From contig NZ_HG964497.1 in assembly GCF_000613125.1 (NCBI RefSeq), positions 3,116,971 through 3,180,970 of the forward strand: DNA of 64,000 bases. The letters are read 5' to 3'. The DNA comes from Bacillus sp. EB01. Lineage in GTDB: Bacteria > Bacillota > Bacilli > Bacillales > Cytobacillaceae. Positions 9,551-19,020 of this stretch are shown here, in pieces. The position numbers and the translations under genes were made by a program. Under the pieces are notes generated by a model, which did no database searches, was not told where the DNA came from, and was given only the letters and a program-made list of their open reading frames with translations. Within the stretch, counting starts at the first letter, position 1; every line of letters starts with the position of its first letter.

Positions 9551-10288
9551 TCAACCGATAAATAAGATAATACCTACTACAGCAAAAAATAAAGAAAGTA
9601 AATAAGCCCAGTCTTTTGTTACCACTCTAGTAGTTTGATAATAAGTTCTATCCCTTCCACCCGTAAATCCTCGTACTTCCATCGCAATAGCAATTCGTTC
9701 TGATTTTCGTATTCCTTGCGTAAACAGTGGTAATGAGTACCTTATGAAAGCTTTCCAACTATTCTTTTGCTTGTAGCCTCTCACCTTATGGGCGATTTTC
9801 ATTTGGTTAAATTCAGTTTGGAATAACGGGATGAAACGAAACCCTGCTAATAGACCGTACGCCCACTTTGGCGAAAGTTTGCATTGATGAATAAAGCTCA
9901 TAATAAGTAAGGTTAAGTCTGTTGTTGAGGTAAATAATAAACCATATGTAACAAACCCCAGCATCCTTAATGCAATCGTTAAGCCATGATTCATACTCTC
10001 CACAGTAATATGAAACCAGGCCCATCTCCAAATGGTTTTTTCCCCTTCCCCAAAAGCTGCCATCATCCAAAATACAAAGATAAAAAATCCCAAGTACGGA
10101 AGCAGCCTTGTTAAAATGAATGTCATTTTCCATCCTCCAAACACAACTCCAATCAATATGCCGAGTACCCAAATCCAAAAAGTTACTAGTGGATTTGTTG
10201 TGGTCATCAACAGAAACATAACTAACAAATGAGAGAGAAATTTAATAGTTGGATTTAGGTAAGCCAGGAAGGAATCGTTTGATTTCAT
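9551..10288 (-). CDS. ykoC: ECF transporter transmembrane component (YkoC/EcfT)
   Basis: This is a 245-residue polytopic membrane protein with hydrophobic segments at both ends and the EcfT cytoplasmic signature region (VRGYKQKNSWKAFIRYSLPLF, KSERIAIAMEVRGF). The two Ala-Arg-Gly-like motifs in that region couple to the ATPases. It is the last gene of the tenA-ykoE-ykoD-ykoC operon; its ATG overlaps the ykoD stop as ATGA. With YkoD and YkoE it should import a thiamin precursor, hydroxymethylpyrimidine by analogy with B. subtilis YkoEDC. Confidence 0.88.
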   Translation of the reverse strand: MKSNDSFLAYLNPTIKFLSHLLVMFLLMTTTNPLVTFWIWVLGILIGVVFGGWKMTFILTRLLPYLGFFIFVFWMMAAFGEGEKTIWRWAWFHITVESMNHGLTIALRMLGFVTYGLLFTSTTDLTLLIMSFIHQCKLSPKWAYGLLAGFRFIPLFQTEFNQMKIAHKVRGYKQKNSWKAFIRYSLPLFTQGIRKSERIAIAMEVRGFTGGRDRTYYQTTRVVTKDWAYLLSLFFAVVGIILFIG

Positions 10289-11856
10289 ACAAGTACACGC
10301 TCCCCTCTTGCATGAGCTAGCTGGTAATGAAGTGGCGGAATGATCTCCGTCTCACTTAAAATAGTTTGATTAGAAAATAACCCGTATGGTGTCCCTTGAT
10401 AGGCAACTCTTCCTTTATTTAAGAGAATGACTTGATCGGAATAAGTATCAACCAACTCCATATCGTGAGTAACCATCACAATGGTGGTTCCCTTTTCCTG
10501 TCTCTCCTTTAATCGCTTAATAAGTTCATTTGCTGTTTTTTCATCTTGACCGTAGGTTGGTTCATCAAGCAATAATAAAGGTTGATCAAACAATAACATG
10601 GTTGCAACACTTAACCGCCGTTTTTGTCCCATACTGAGAGTAAAAGGGTGAGAATTGTAAAGCGACTCCAATTTAAACTCCCTTAATAGTTGAACAGTTT
10701 TGGCATGAATCTGCTCTTCTTGCCAATTTCGTTGTCGGCCACCAAAAGCAATTTCGTCAAATACTGTATCTGTTATAAATTGAAGCTCGGGATTTTGAAA
10801 AACAAAACCTGCTTTTTCATATAATTCTTTATCCGGCCATTTTTCAATTTCCTTATTTTGAAAATGAATACTGCCATTTTTTATTGGCGCTAAACGGATC
10901 AAACTTTTTAAGAAAGTGCTTTTTCCACTTCCATTCGCTCCAACGATCGAAATCCACTCACCTTTATGAATATCTATATTAATGTTCTTCACGATGGTCT
11001 TCTTTCCATACCAAAATTCAACATGTTCTGTTCTAATCAAAGTATCCGCATAGACCCTTGCTTGATGGTTGGTTTTAAGCTTGTTTGTCAATTTGATAGA
11101 TAGAGGGTGTGAGGTATTTTCGACAACATCCATCCACTTATAAGGGAATAGTTTAGGGCGCCAAATTCCTGCTTCTTCCATCTCATGATTATAATTCCGA
11201 AAAATCTCTTCCGGCTCCCCATCCGCGATAATGCTTCCGCTCTCATTAATCATAATGACCCGATCCATCCAATCAATGCATCCATCTAGCACATGTTCGA
11301 CAATAACCATCGTTTTATTTGTAGTTTGTGATAACTGTTTCAATAAATCAAATATCTCCATCCTGCCTGCTGGGTCTAATTGGGCTGTTGGTTCATCAAA
11401 AAACAATACTTCAGGTTCTAATCCTAGCAAACAGGCTAATGCCAGCCTTTGTTTCATTCCCCCCGACAGTGTTTCAATGGAAGTTTTTCTATCAACCTTT
11501 AATCCTACTTTATTCATTAAATCTAAAATGATTGGTTCCATTTCACTTCGAGGAATCGATTGATTTTCGAGACTAAACGCAATTTCTTCATCAACACGAA
11601 GCATACAAAATTGAGAGTCAGGGTCTTGAAGCATGACACCGGCGCGACTTCTTAGAAATACTTCACCGCTTACTTCTGCTTCAACATGCTCAGGAATGAT
11701 ACCTGCAAGAGCAGAAATCAATGTTGATTTTCCACTCCCGCTCGGACCAAGTATTAATACCTTCTCTCCCTTATTTATCGACAAACTAATATTATTAAGG
11801 ATACTAGTAGAACGATTATAGAAACGAATGGAAAGATTTCTACAGCCCAGAAACAT
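10285..11856 (-). CDS. ykoD: ECF transporter double ATPase (YkoD)
   Basis: Two ABC ATPase domains are fused in one chain. Domain 1 has GPSGSGKST, LSGGMKQRLALA and FDEPTAQLDP. Domain 2 has GANGSGKST, LSMGQKRRLSVA and LDEPTYGQDEK. This replaces the separate EcfA and EcfA' subunits and is typical of the YkoEDC system. I chose the ATG at 11856, which has AGGTG 7 nt upstream; a GTG at 11865 is possible. The start overlaps the end of ykoE by 17 bp, supporting coupled translation. Confidence 0.92.
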   Translation of the reverse strand: MFLGCRNLSIRFYNRSTSILNNISLSINKGEKVLILGPSGSGKSTLISALAGIIPEHVEAEVSGEVFLRSRAGVMLQDPDSQFCMLRVDEEIAFSLENQSIPRSEMEPIILDLMNKVGLKVDRKTSIETLSGGMKQRLALACLLGLEPEVLFFDEPTAQLDPAGRMEIFDLLKQLSQTTNKTMVIVEHVLDGCIDWMDRVIMINESGSIIADGEPEEIFRNYNHEMEEAGIWRPKLFPYKWMDVVENTSHPLSIKLTNKLKTNHQARVYADTLIRTEHVEFWYGKKTIVKNINIDIHKGEWISIVGANGSGKSTFLKSLIRLAPIKNGSIHFQNKEIEKWPDKELYEKAGFVFQNPELQFITDTVFDEIAFGGRQRNWQEEQIHAKTVQLLREFKLESLYNSHPFTLSMGQKRRLSVATMLLFDQPLLLLDEPTYGQDEKTANELIKRLKERQEKGTTIVMVTHDMELVDTYSDQVILLNKGRVAYQGTPYGLFSNQTILSETEIIPPLHYQLAHARGERVLV

Positions 11857-12430
11857 GAATCTCACCTGTTTTTCTTTTTTCCTTTATCAATTCATATTGG
11901 TCTAAAACACCAGTCTTAGCTAGTGCATCCGCTACTACCTTCGCCAGCCATCCTCCAAGAATGATTCCGCTAATTATATGAATTGCTAACGTGGTAAAAA
12001 ATACTTCTGTCGTGTAAAATCCAAAACCATTAGCCAATACGTTATAGACCATGCCCATTATTGCAGCCAGAGCACCCGATAGCATCAACGTACCGAGGCG
12101 GTAGCGCTTGTATCTAACTATTGCGAAAGCCATCTCAGCCCCAATCCCTTGAAACACTCCTACTAACAACGCAGAAAGACCGAAATGGCTTCCCGTTAAG
12201 AGTTCCACAGCCGCTGCCGTAACCTCCGCAATAAAAGCCGCACCTGGTTTTCGAATGATATATGCAACTAGTGGACTGGCAATCACCCATATCCCAAACA
12301 TAAAGCCTGCACCAACTGGCCCCACGATAGCCGAAACCGGAATCCATAGAGTTGACCATCCCAAATAAATAACTCCACAAGTAACAGAGAGAATGACTGT
12401 AAGGACTACCTCCTTCATTTTCCAATTCAT
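11840..12430 (-). CDS. ykoE: ECF transporter substrate-binding membrane component (YkoE)
   Basis: About 196 residues form five to six hydrophobic helices (TVILSVTCGVIYLGW, GFMFGIWVIASPLVAYI and so on), the S-component of the transporter. The YkoE family binds hydroxymethylpyrimidine/thiamin-related compounds. The ATG at 12430 overlaps the tenA stop as ATGA and has GGAGG upstream inside tenA. The longer frame starting at 12460 is less likely. Control by the TPP riboswitch at the head of the operon fits the substrate. Confidence 0.88.
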   Translation of the reverse strand: MNWKMKEVVLTVILSVTCGVIYLGWSTLWIPVSAIVGPVGAGFMFGIWVIASPLVAYIIRKPGAAFIAEVTAAAVELLTGSHFGLSALLVGVFQGIGAEMAFAIVRYKRYRLGTLMLSGALAAIMGMVYNVLANGFGFYTTEVFFTTLAIHIISGIILGGWLAKVVADALAKTGVLDQYELIKEKRKTGEIHVSGL

Positions 12431-13113
12431 CTGTTTACCGCCTCCATTTTCACTGGCCATTCCTCAAGTTTATAGGCCATATCCCAAAACATATATTCAA
12501 GCTGGCAGCTGATTAAGAAGTGTTCTTTCATTTTTGCTTTTTCTTTCTCTGTTGTTTCCTTTGCCCATTGATCTATCCGTGCACAAAATTTTGGGGTAAT
12601 CGAATCCGTCCGATTCCCATAAAAATGAATCCAGTCATAATAGGGGTGTGAGGAATCCGGTTCAACCTCATTTAACAACCTTTTTCCAATTTCCCAATAT
12701 GTCCATGGACATGGCAATAAAACAGCCAAAATTTCACCTAATGTTCCTTCATGAGCAACTGTAAGCATATGACGTATGTAATGAAGTGCAGACGGTGATA
12801 AAGGAAATCCTTGCAGTTCCTCATATTGAACACCTGCTACCTGACAAAAGTTTTGATGCGGATGTATTTCGCTGTTTAATATGAAGGATATTTGCCTATT
12901 GAACATCTCCATATCTTCACGATCCTCACATTTCATAATCGCTGCCGCATAGACTCTGATAAAGGAATTCAAATACTCAAAATCTTGTTTGACATAATGG
13001 ATAAGCTGTTCCTTTTTTAATTCACCACTGGCAATGCCTCGTACAAAAGGATGTTCAAAGATAGCCTCGAAAATCGGATTTGCCTCTTTTCTCAATTCAG
13101 CCGAAAAACTCAT
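12427..13113 (-). CDS. tenA: Thiaminase II / aminopyrimidine aminohydrolase (TenA)
   Basis: This 228-residue all-helical protein of the TenA/THI-4 family hydrolyses aminomethyl-pyrimidine (salvage) or thiamin to HMP. Visible hallmarks are the catalytic-Cys motif LLPCPWTYWEIG, the acidic-aromatic pocket motif QDFEYLNSFI and the C-terminal YEDMxYKLEEW-like segment (FWDMAYKLEEW). I chose the ATG at 13113, which follows AAAGGAGG; the upstream ATG at 13191 lies inside the terminator hairpin. It is the first gene of the operon, directly after the TPP riboswitch. Confidence 0.92.
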   Translation of the reverse strand: MSFSAELRKEANPIFEAIFEHPFVRGIASGELKKEQLIHYVKQDFEYLNSFIRVYAAAIMKCEDREDMEMFNRQISFILNSEIHPHQNFCQVAGVQYEELQGFPLSPSALHYIRHMLTVAHEGTLGEILAVLLPCPWTYWEIGKRLLNEVEPDSSHPYYDWIHFYGNRTDSITPKFCARIDQWAKETTEKEKAKMKEHFLISCQLEYMFWDMAYKLEEWPVKMEAVNR

Positions 13114-13175
13114 GTTATTTCCTCCTTTAGTTTTAATAGGAAGACTTAAAATGGGGTCATTATGGAGCAGAAATG

Positions 13176-13204
13176 AAAAAAACCGCTCCAAAAATGGAGC
13201 GGCC
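13176..13204 (-). terminator. Attenuator terminator of the TPP riboswitch
   Basis: A perfect 8-bp stem (CCGCTCCA / TGGAGCGG) with a short A/T loop is followed on the minus strand by seven or more Ts. It lies between the riboswitch and tenA, so it is the expected off-switch formed when TPP is bound. Confidence 0.85.
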
Positions 13205-13232
13205 GAATATATATGACACTATATCCTTGCAC

Positions 13233-13332
13233 GAACTCCACTTTCCTACGCTAGTATGAACTAGATCAGGTTCAAAGGGTCCAGATCAACTCTGTCTCAG
13301 CCAGTAATGGCTCCCCTAGTGGTCTTCCTATT
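13233..13332 (-). promoter_or_regulatory. TPP (thi-box) riboswitch
   Basis: Read on the minus strand, the stretch contains the hallmark CTGAGA in GGCTGAGACAGAG, then GACCCTTTGAACCTGATCT, then TAGTTCATACTAGCGTAGG. These are the conserved pyrimidine- and pyrophosphate-sensing cores of the TPP aptamer. It controls tenA-ykoE-ykoD-ykoC through the terminator at 13176-13204. Confidence 0.95.
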
Positions 13333-13379
13333 AATATGATAATCTTTACATTACACACGCTTTTTAATAAAGTCAATCA

Positions 13380-13937
13380 AATTGAAAATTTAACTTAGAT
13401 GAATTGCTAAAGCCCGTATCAAGCCATACCAGCTAATCGAGCCTTTTAACACTGGGTTTTCTTAATCGAGATGATTTGTTGCTGCTAACTACCATTCCGC
13501 AACCCAACCCGGATATTTATCATCCGCAAATCCATATAATAAAAGCCAAGCCCCGCATTCTCTGCTGCCATAGCACAGTTTTGCGCTCCACATCATAAAC
13601 TCTTGATGGATCAAGCGCAAGCTATTTTTTACATCCTGTTAAAATTGGCACAAAATAGAGCTGCTTTAATACAAAATTTATCATTAATTGCACTAAGCAA
13701 GAATTAACCACCTTTTTGGCCAATCGTTACACAAGTTACACCTGGCAGCCATTGTGGCTGTGAACCCTACTGATTATACAAAGTTCGGTACGGGGAAACT
13801 AACGGTTGAAGCCAGACCGAAAAGCCCTGTTAATAACATAACTAAATAGAATCCGGGACTTTATCGCAGCACCTTTCAAGACGCTCGCGTAACATGCCAC
13901 TTCCCACAACGACCAATTCTGCTTAATTCTTCTAATA
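13380..13937. other. Non-coding stretch with decayed coding fragments
   Basis: No intact gene is visible. On the minus strand a frame ending at 13489 encodes about 45 residues with a protein-like C-terminus (REC GAWLLLYGFADD KYPGWVAEW, stop). On the plus strand 13748-13851 reads AAIVAVNPTDYTKFGTGKL then TVEARPKSPVNN, resembling the tail of a secreted protein. Neither has a start with a ribosome binding site and I cannot name their parents. The area looks like a graveyard between the thiamin operon and the glucanase gene. Confidence 0.35.
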
Positions 13938-14050
13938 AACTAAGGAACGATTCTGTAATCCTAATTTTAATATTGCGATGAAACTTGCGAAAACCCACTT
14001 TCCTTTCCCCCTTACAAAAGAACCCTCTGCGCATCCCCATACTACAGAGC
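13938..14050 (-). pseudogene. Duplicated 5' end of the MFS transporter gene
   Basis: These 113 bp match 28925-29037 with a single difference that I can see. The copy includes the ribosome binding site, the start and the codons for the first residues (VGFRKFHRNIKIRITESF) of the MFS gene at 27711-28985. It then diverges abruptly on both sides. It cannot make a transporter. The near-identity implies a recent duplication or conversion event. Confidence 0.85.
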
Positions 14051-14218
14051 CGCTGCGCTAGAAATACGTTATACACATGATCCAGTTTGTCCTCCACACG
14101 ATAGAGTAAAACCAAAGTAAAAAAGGTGTTGATCAGTTAGAACCCCCAATCAACACCTTTAACCTTTATAGGTAACCTTATATTTTGCCTATATACTCTT
14201 GCTTCACGTAATTAACAT

Positions 14219-16693
14219 CTATTCAATTTCAAATACACCAAATCTACTAATATAGTCTGTTTCGACAGTTATTTTCCCGTCCTTGTACTCCCCACCAATG
14301 ACCTCCCATTTCTTCGTTGTTTCGCTGTAATAGGAGACCTTCACATTCTCTGGATTTTTCACAAGTGTAGAATCTATATTAAATGTTAATGTGACTTTCC
14401 CACTAAACTTATGATTAGCTCTTGATTTGATTGTAAAGTCATATCCAACTAAAGCGGATTTATCTTTTACTTGTTCTTCATTAACTTTAAATTCTGTTTC
14501 ACTGTCAGGCATGGCGGATGCTGGGAATTGAAGCTCTACTACTCCGTTTGAAATAACTAAAGTTGCATTTGCTTCTTTCAATTTTGAAATTGCTTCTGCA
14601 GTTAGGACGATTTTGGCATTTTTTTGTTCAGCAATCTCGACAACTACAGTTGCATCTTTGTCTAATTCATCAAATGCATTTGCATTCACGGTATATTTGT
14701 TACCCTTCCGCTCCGGTTTAACCACGACCGTAGCAGGTTGAAATTCCAACCCGTTTATACCTAATTGAAGAGCTTCAATCGCTGCCTGTAGTTGTTCCTC
14801 GGTTTCTACTTTTACAAGTGCTGTTTCTGCCGCCACGATTGAATCCTGTAAAGTATTAAATGACACTTCGGTATATTTTCCGTCATCATTTGAATAATTT
14901 TTAGCTTCTTCTATTAAACTTCTCAGTTCAGTTAGGTCTAATGGTGGTTTAGGTTCTACGGTTAATTTTACAGTTTTTCGAGTCACTTTAGCAGAAAGAT
15001 CCATATTGAGATCTACATTTTTAGGAAAAGCACTATAATGAATGTTGTATTGACCAGCAGGAAGCTCCGAAATTTTCTCCATTTCATGTTTACCTTTAAC
15101 CAATAGCTTAACATTTGTGTTGCCACCTGTTGAAGAAAACATATATTCATCTTCAATCGAAAAGTCTATTTCGTTATTCTCCTCTGTATTTAATCCTGCT
15201 AATAAATCAATACTTTCACCTTGTTTAATTGTAACATCCTTAATACCATCAAGCGTTGGGGCAGTTGCGTAATATTTTATCGCATCTTCTTCTTGTTCAG
15301 CAGTTCTCATATATTTCACATAATCAATCTCAAATTTGGTTCCTGCTAAGTCTGGCCCAACTGGACCTGGCCAAGCTCCCCCCATTGCTAAATTAAGTTG
15401 AATATAATGGGGCTTATTAAAGACTGCCATTGCTAATGGATCATCTGAGTAATTAACCACTCTTACAACTCTTTCATCTACGTACCATTTGATTATTCCC
15501 TCTGACCATTCGATACCAAAAATATGAAAATCATCGTTGAAGTTACCTGCAGGAATTGTGTATCCTGTTCCATTACCTGCATATTTACCGTTATTATCTG
15601 TACCTGCACCATAATGAATGGTCTGCCAAACAGTACGGTTATTCCAGGAACCGTCTGCAGCTGAGCCGATTAACTCCATAATATCGATTTCACCCGTTCT
15701 TGGCCAACCACGCCCTTGCAACGGATTAATTTTGCCATCAAGTGTAAAATCTGCTCCTAAGGTCCAGAAAGCAGGAAACACACCTTGGCCCTTTGGGATT
15801 TTAGCACGAATTTCAATTTTTCCATATAAGTATTCACGCTTACCGTGTGTACGAATACTCCCCGAGTTATAGATAACTTTTCTATCAGGATTACGAGGGT
15901 TATTATATTGATCTTCTACTGGTCGATCAGTTGCTTGTAGAATTAGTTTCCCGTCATTCAGATACACATTTTCCTGATTATTAACATAATGCTGCTGTTC
16001 CCAACCACGAATAGATCCAAGCTCATAACCCCAATCTTCCATATTTAATTCATCTTGATTGAAGTTGTCTTCCCAAACCAAATTATATTCAAGACTTTCA
16101 TCATCTCCAGAATTTCCATCAAGCTTGACCATTGTCACATTATCGATATAAAGATTTGCACTTTTTGTAGCTTGTTGATCAGACCATTTTACTAATTGGA
16201 TTAAAACTTGCGTATGATTTCCAGAGTTGAATTCATAGGAAACTTCTTCCCAATCCAAACTGGTAATTGCTTGATCGACGACAGTTCCACCTTGGTTTTG
16301 GTCTATTCCTTCTTTAGTAATAACAGAACCCTGAGTACCATTATTCCACCATCTACCCGTGAAAATTCCTATTGCACCTTCAATGTCTACTTTACCCTTG
16401 GCAGTTACACGATATGTCGTGTTAGGTTCTACGTTCACGATTTGTCCAATATAACCACTGCCAAAACTCCCTGATAGCGCCGTTTTCGGCACACTACCTG
16501 ATCTATTTCCATCTCCATAGCTTACGCCTGTAGCAATAACACCTTGATTTCGACTATTCCAGCTATTGTCCTCCAATTCAAAGTCACCATTTTTTATCAA
16601 GTTAACATTTTCTTCCGCAGATACCGCAATTGAAAATATGCAACTGAATAAAACGAGAGTAAATAGAGTGGCAAGAAATCTACTATTCTTCAA
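14219..16693 (-). CDS. Secreted GH16 beta-1,3-glucanase (laminarinase-like)
   Basis: The 824-residue protein has a Sec signal peptide (FLATLFTLVLFSCIFSIAVSA). A CBM-like beta-sandwich (about 30-190) and a GH16 catalytic domain (about 200-470) follow, with the active-site motif EIDIME (Glu335, Asp337, Glu340). The C-terminal half holds a FIVAR-like helical module (LIEEAKNYSNDDGKYTEVSF) and a further beta domain. It should cleave beta-1,3-glucans such as laminarin outside the cell. The TTG at 16693 is preferred because GGAGGTG lies 7 nt upstream. It follows the PTS IIA gene on the same strand, so import of the released oligosaccharides by that PTS is a reasonable inference. Confidence 0.88.
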   Translation of the reverse strand: MKNSRFLATLFTLVLFSCIFSIAVSAEENVNLIKNGDFELEDNSWNSRNQGVIATGVSYGDGNRSGSVPKTALSGSFGSGYIGQIVNVEPNTTYRVTAKGKVDIEGAIGIFTGRWWNNGTQGSVITKEGIDQNQGGTVVDQAITSLDWEEVSYEFNSGNHTQVLIQLVKWSDQQATKSANLYIDNVTMVKLDGNSGDDESLEYNLVWEDNFNQDELNMEDWGYELGSIRGWEQQHYVNNQENVYLNDGKLILQATDRPVEDQYNNPRNPDRKVIYNSGSIRTHGKREYLYGKIEIRAKIPKGQGVFPAFWTLGADFTLDGKINPLQGRGWPRTGEIDIMELIGSAADGSWNNRTVWQTIHYGAGTDNNGKYAGNGTGYTIPAGNFNDDFHIFGIEWSEGIIKWYVDERVVRVVNYSDDPLAMAVFNKPHYIQLNLAMGGAWPGPVGPDLAGTKFEIDYVKYMRTAEQEEDAIKYYATAPTLDGIKDVTIKQGESIDLLAGLNTEENNEIDFSIEDEYMFSSTGGNTNVKLLVKGKHEMEKISELPAGQYNIHYSAFPKNVDLNMDLSAKVTRKTVKLTVEPKPPLDLTELRSLIEEAKNYSNDDGKYTEVSFNTLQDSIVAAETALVKVETEEQLQAAIEALQLGINGLEFQPATVVVKPERKGNKYTVNANAFDELDKDATVVVEIAEQKNAKIVLTAEAISKLKEANATLVISNGVVELQFPASAMPDSETEFKVNEEQVKDKSALVGYDFTIKSRANHKFSGKVTLTFNIDSTLVKNPENVKVSYYSETTKKWEVIGGEYKDGKITVETDYISRFGVFEIE

Positions 16694-16926
16694 GAAAAGC
16701 ACCTCCATAGTTTTTTATAAATTCGTACGGACTTGTCTAATTCAAAAATGATTAAATGAAACTAATGAAACCGTAATTGCCCACCAGTTTCTCGATATAA
16801 ACCTCGAAAAGATTCATTGGAATACTTTTTTCAATTTCCCAACTGATTATTCGCTGGCTCCCATTATCTTTTAATCAAAAAACAAGATGTTCAAATTCCC
16901 TACATAGTGACCAGCTCTTGTATTTT

Positions 16927-16990
16927 CTGTTTTAAAAAAACAAAAAACGGTGCCTGCATTTTTCATGCTTAGCAAGCTTCCCATCGGCAA
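16927..16990 (-). terminator. Possible terminator between PTS operon and glucanase gene
   Basis: On the minus strand, a small hairpin around AAGCATGAAAAATGC and CG-rich bases runs into TTTTTTGTTTTTTT. The stem is short, so partial read-through from the PTS genes into the glucanase gene is possible. The rest of 16694-17000 shows no gene. Confidence 0.4.
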
Positions 16991-17000
16991 CCCAATGAGT

Positions 17001-17324
17001 CTATTTAAATTTAAGCGCATACAATTCAATCATTTCTGTAACTAAAAGCGTAATCGTATCTAGATTCATCAGCTGATCTTCCGCATGCATAAATATTAGC
17101 GAGAACTCTAGCTTTTCTCCACTAGCCTCTTTTTGAATGAGTGAAGCATGCGTTTTATGACCTTCTATAAAAAACTGTTTGGATTCGGTCAATTTTTCCT
17201 CAGCTAATTCAAATTTGCCTTCTTTTGCTGCATAAAGCGCCTCCATCACTAGGCTTTTTGCCATTCCTACGTTACTAATTATTTGAAACGACACTTCATA
17301 ATAATCGTTTTTATCTTTTGTCAT
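17001..17324 (-). CDS. PTS lactose/cellobiose-family IIA component
   Basis: The 107-residue helical protein has the layout of the LacF/CelC (ChbA) family. The phospho-accepting His lies in SLIQKEASGEK / FSLIFMHAEDQLM; the His in FMHAEDQLM matches the conserved position near the C-terminus. It receives phosphate from HPr and passes it to IIB. GGGGAG precedes the ATG. It is the last PTS gene of the unit IIC, DUF7916, IIB, IIA. Confidence 0.9.
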   Translation of the reverse strand: MTKDKNDYYEVSFQIISNVGMAKSLVMEALYAAKEGKFELAEEKLTESKQFFIEGHKTHASLIQKEASGEKLEFSLIFMHAEDQLMNLDTITLLVTEMIELYALKFK

Positions 17325-17367
17325 GATATCTATCTCCCCATATCTTATATGGTTTAAATTCTAAAAC

Positions 17368-17685
17368 TTATTTACTTTCAATTATTTGTAATGCTTGTTC
17401 AAGAACTTTTTGACCGTTCATCATACCGTAGTCCTGCATATTAATTGCTGCAAGAGGAATATTCTTACCTATTAATTTCTCTTCAATTTGTTTTTTCATG
17501 TATCTTACTTGGGGTCCTAGTAATAAAACATCTACATTATTTTGTTCGAGAGCAAATTCAATTTCTTGCGCTGATCTGGCGAAGATATTAGCTTTAATGC
17601 CTTGGTCTTCAGCTGCCTTTTGCATCTTTGTAACTAGTAAACTCGTACTCATTCCCGCCACACATACTAACATTATCGTTTTCAT
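17368..17685 (-). CDS. PTS cellobiose-type IIB component
   Basis: About 105 residues with the P-loop-like start MKTIMLVCVAGMSTSLLV, in which Cys8 is the phosphorylated residue of CelA/ChbB-type IIB proteins. GPQVRYM further on is also typical. The ATG at 17685 has AAAGGGGGAG upstream; the longer frame to 17748 has no such site. It acts with the IIA and IIC of the same operon. Confidence 0.92.
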   Translation of the reverse strand: MKTIMLVCVAGMSTSLLVTKMQKAAEDQGIKANIFARSAQEIEFALEQNNVDVLLLGPQVRYMKKQIEEKLIGKNIPLAAINMQDYGMMNGQKVLEQALQIIESK

Positions 17686-17873
17686 AATATACTCCCCCTT
17701 TGAAGTAAGAGTGAGACAGCAGCCGAATCGCTCTATCTTATGTCTCACTCGTTATGATATTTTCTGCCTTATTTTTCAAACAGTCATTTAACTATAATTG
17801 ACTAATTTGAATCCTGTACGTTTTTTATTGTTATTCAGTGTATTTATCGCTGCCAATAAACTGGCTAGATATA

Positions 17874-18794
17874 TTATCTATTAATCGAGCGAGATACCAT
17901 AGAGACGGTATGCCGAATGCCACGGATTGCTTTGCTCATCGCAAAAATATTTTCTACAGGCGCAAGTCCGGAGTACCCTGCATCACCAATATGTTGAATA
18001 TCTACCCCACAAATTTTATTTCGAATTGCCATTTGCTTAATCGTATCTTCATCGGAACTTTCTTGGCTCGTACCAATGGCAGATAAAACCAAAGCACCAT
18101 GTAGATGAGCTTTTTTTACAATTTTTTTCAATTCCTCTTCATCAAAACCTGGGACAGTCCCCACTGCAGGAACTAAAATGATATCTGCACCGGCCTCAAT
18201 AAATCCTTCTACCACATCTGCATCCGCAACGGGTTCATCTACTCCTGCTCCATGCATTTTTCCGGCGATAATCAGTCCAGTATAATGTTTCTTTGTAAGT
18301 TGGATAGTCCTTTGAATTTGCTCATTTGTTACACCAGTACCAGGGTTCCCCGTTAAACACACAAAATCAAGACCCAATCTTTCAACTTCTTGAATGGTTT
18401 CTAAATTGGCTTGGCGACCTTTTGAAATGATTAGTCTTTCTTCCTCCATATTTGCTGCATTATCCACTGGCTCTAAATTTATACCAATCGGACGACCGAC
18501 CAACCGGCGAAGTTCCTCTACGAAAGAGTCTTCTTCCATTTCTAGTCCTGCAATCTGCGGAGAAAACACATCAACCCCATTCAATAGAATCAAGTCTGCA
18601 CCAAACGCACGAGCGATTTCTGCATTGGTAATATCTCCAATATATGATTCACGGACAGCAACATTTTCAGACATAATAACGCGTCCCGCACTTGCTTTGA
18701 TACTTTGCTTCAATTCTGCTGCCGTCATTTCTAATATTTCTGATGTATTAGCACTAATCAATCGTTTTACCAACTTTAATTCATATCCCTTCAC
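17874..18794 (-). CDS. DUF7916-type predicted TIM-barrel protein in the PTS operon
   Basis: The 306-residue cytosolic protein has alternating beta-alpha units and motifs such as GADLILLNGVDVF, GINLEPVD, GLDFVCLTGNPGTGV, AGKMHGAGVDEP and GADIILVPAVGTVPGF, which suggest a phosphate-binding TIM barrel. Related proteins are often annotated as hydrolases next to cellobiose-family PTS genes, but no reaction is established to my knowledge. It sits where a 6-phospho-beta-glucosidase would be expected. The GTG start at 18794 has no good ribosome binding site, so the start is uncertain. Confidence 0.7.
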   Translation of the reverse strand: MKGYELKLVKRLISANTSEILEMTAAELKQSIKASAGRVIMSENVAVRESYIGDITNAEIARAFGADLILLNGVDVFSPQIAGLEMEEDSFVEELRRLVGRPIGINLEPVDNAANMEEERLIISKGRQANLETIQEVERLGLDFVCLTGNPGTGVTNEQIQRTIQLTKKHYTGLIIAGKMHGAGVDEPVADADVVEGFIEAGADIILVPAVGTVPGFDEEELKKIVKKAHLHGALVLSAIGTSQESSDEDTIKQMAIRNKICGVDIQHIGDAGYSGLAPVENIFAMSKAIRGIRHTVSMVSRSINR

Positions 18795-18899
18795 TTGCTT
18801 ATTATAGTTATCTCGGGTCCAATTTATCTTTTAGTTCAATCAATAATGTTCTATTTAGATAGAACTAACAAAGATAATAATGATGATTTAACCAATCCA

Positions 18900-18955
18900 T
18901 CTTAGGAGTTTTTCTATAGAGGTTGTTATTAGGAATTTTTCTATAAGGATTGTTG
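18900..18955. repeat. Two tandem 28-bp direct repeats
   Basis: Two imperfect copies of TTAGGA(G/A)TTTTTCTATA followed by AGG-TTGTT lie end to end in the gap between the IIC gene and the DUF7916 gene. No role is evident. Confidence 0.55.
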
Positions 18956-19020
18956 CTTATTTTAAAAGAACTAATTTGATTAAAGTAAAAGCTGGCGATT
19001 TCTTAAAAAACTGCCTCACC

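Noticed and set aside
9813-10178. Alternative minus-strand frame inside ykoC
   Set aside because: It is a frame-shadow of the well-supported EcfT gene.
13876-14115. 79-codon minus-strand frame as a gene
   Set aside because: Its central part is the duplicated 5' end of the MFS gene; flanks are unrelated, so it is a remnant rather than a gene.
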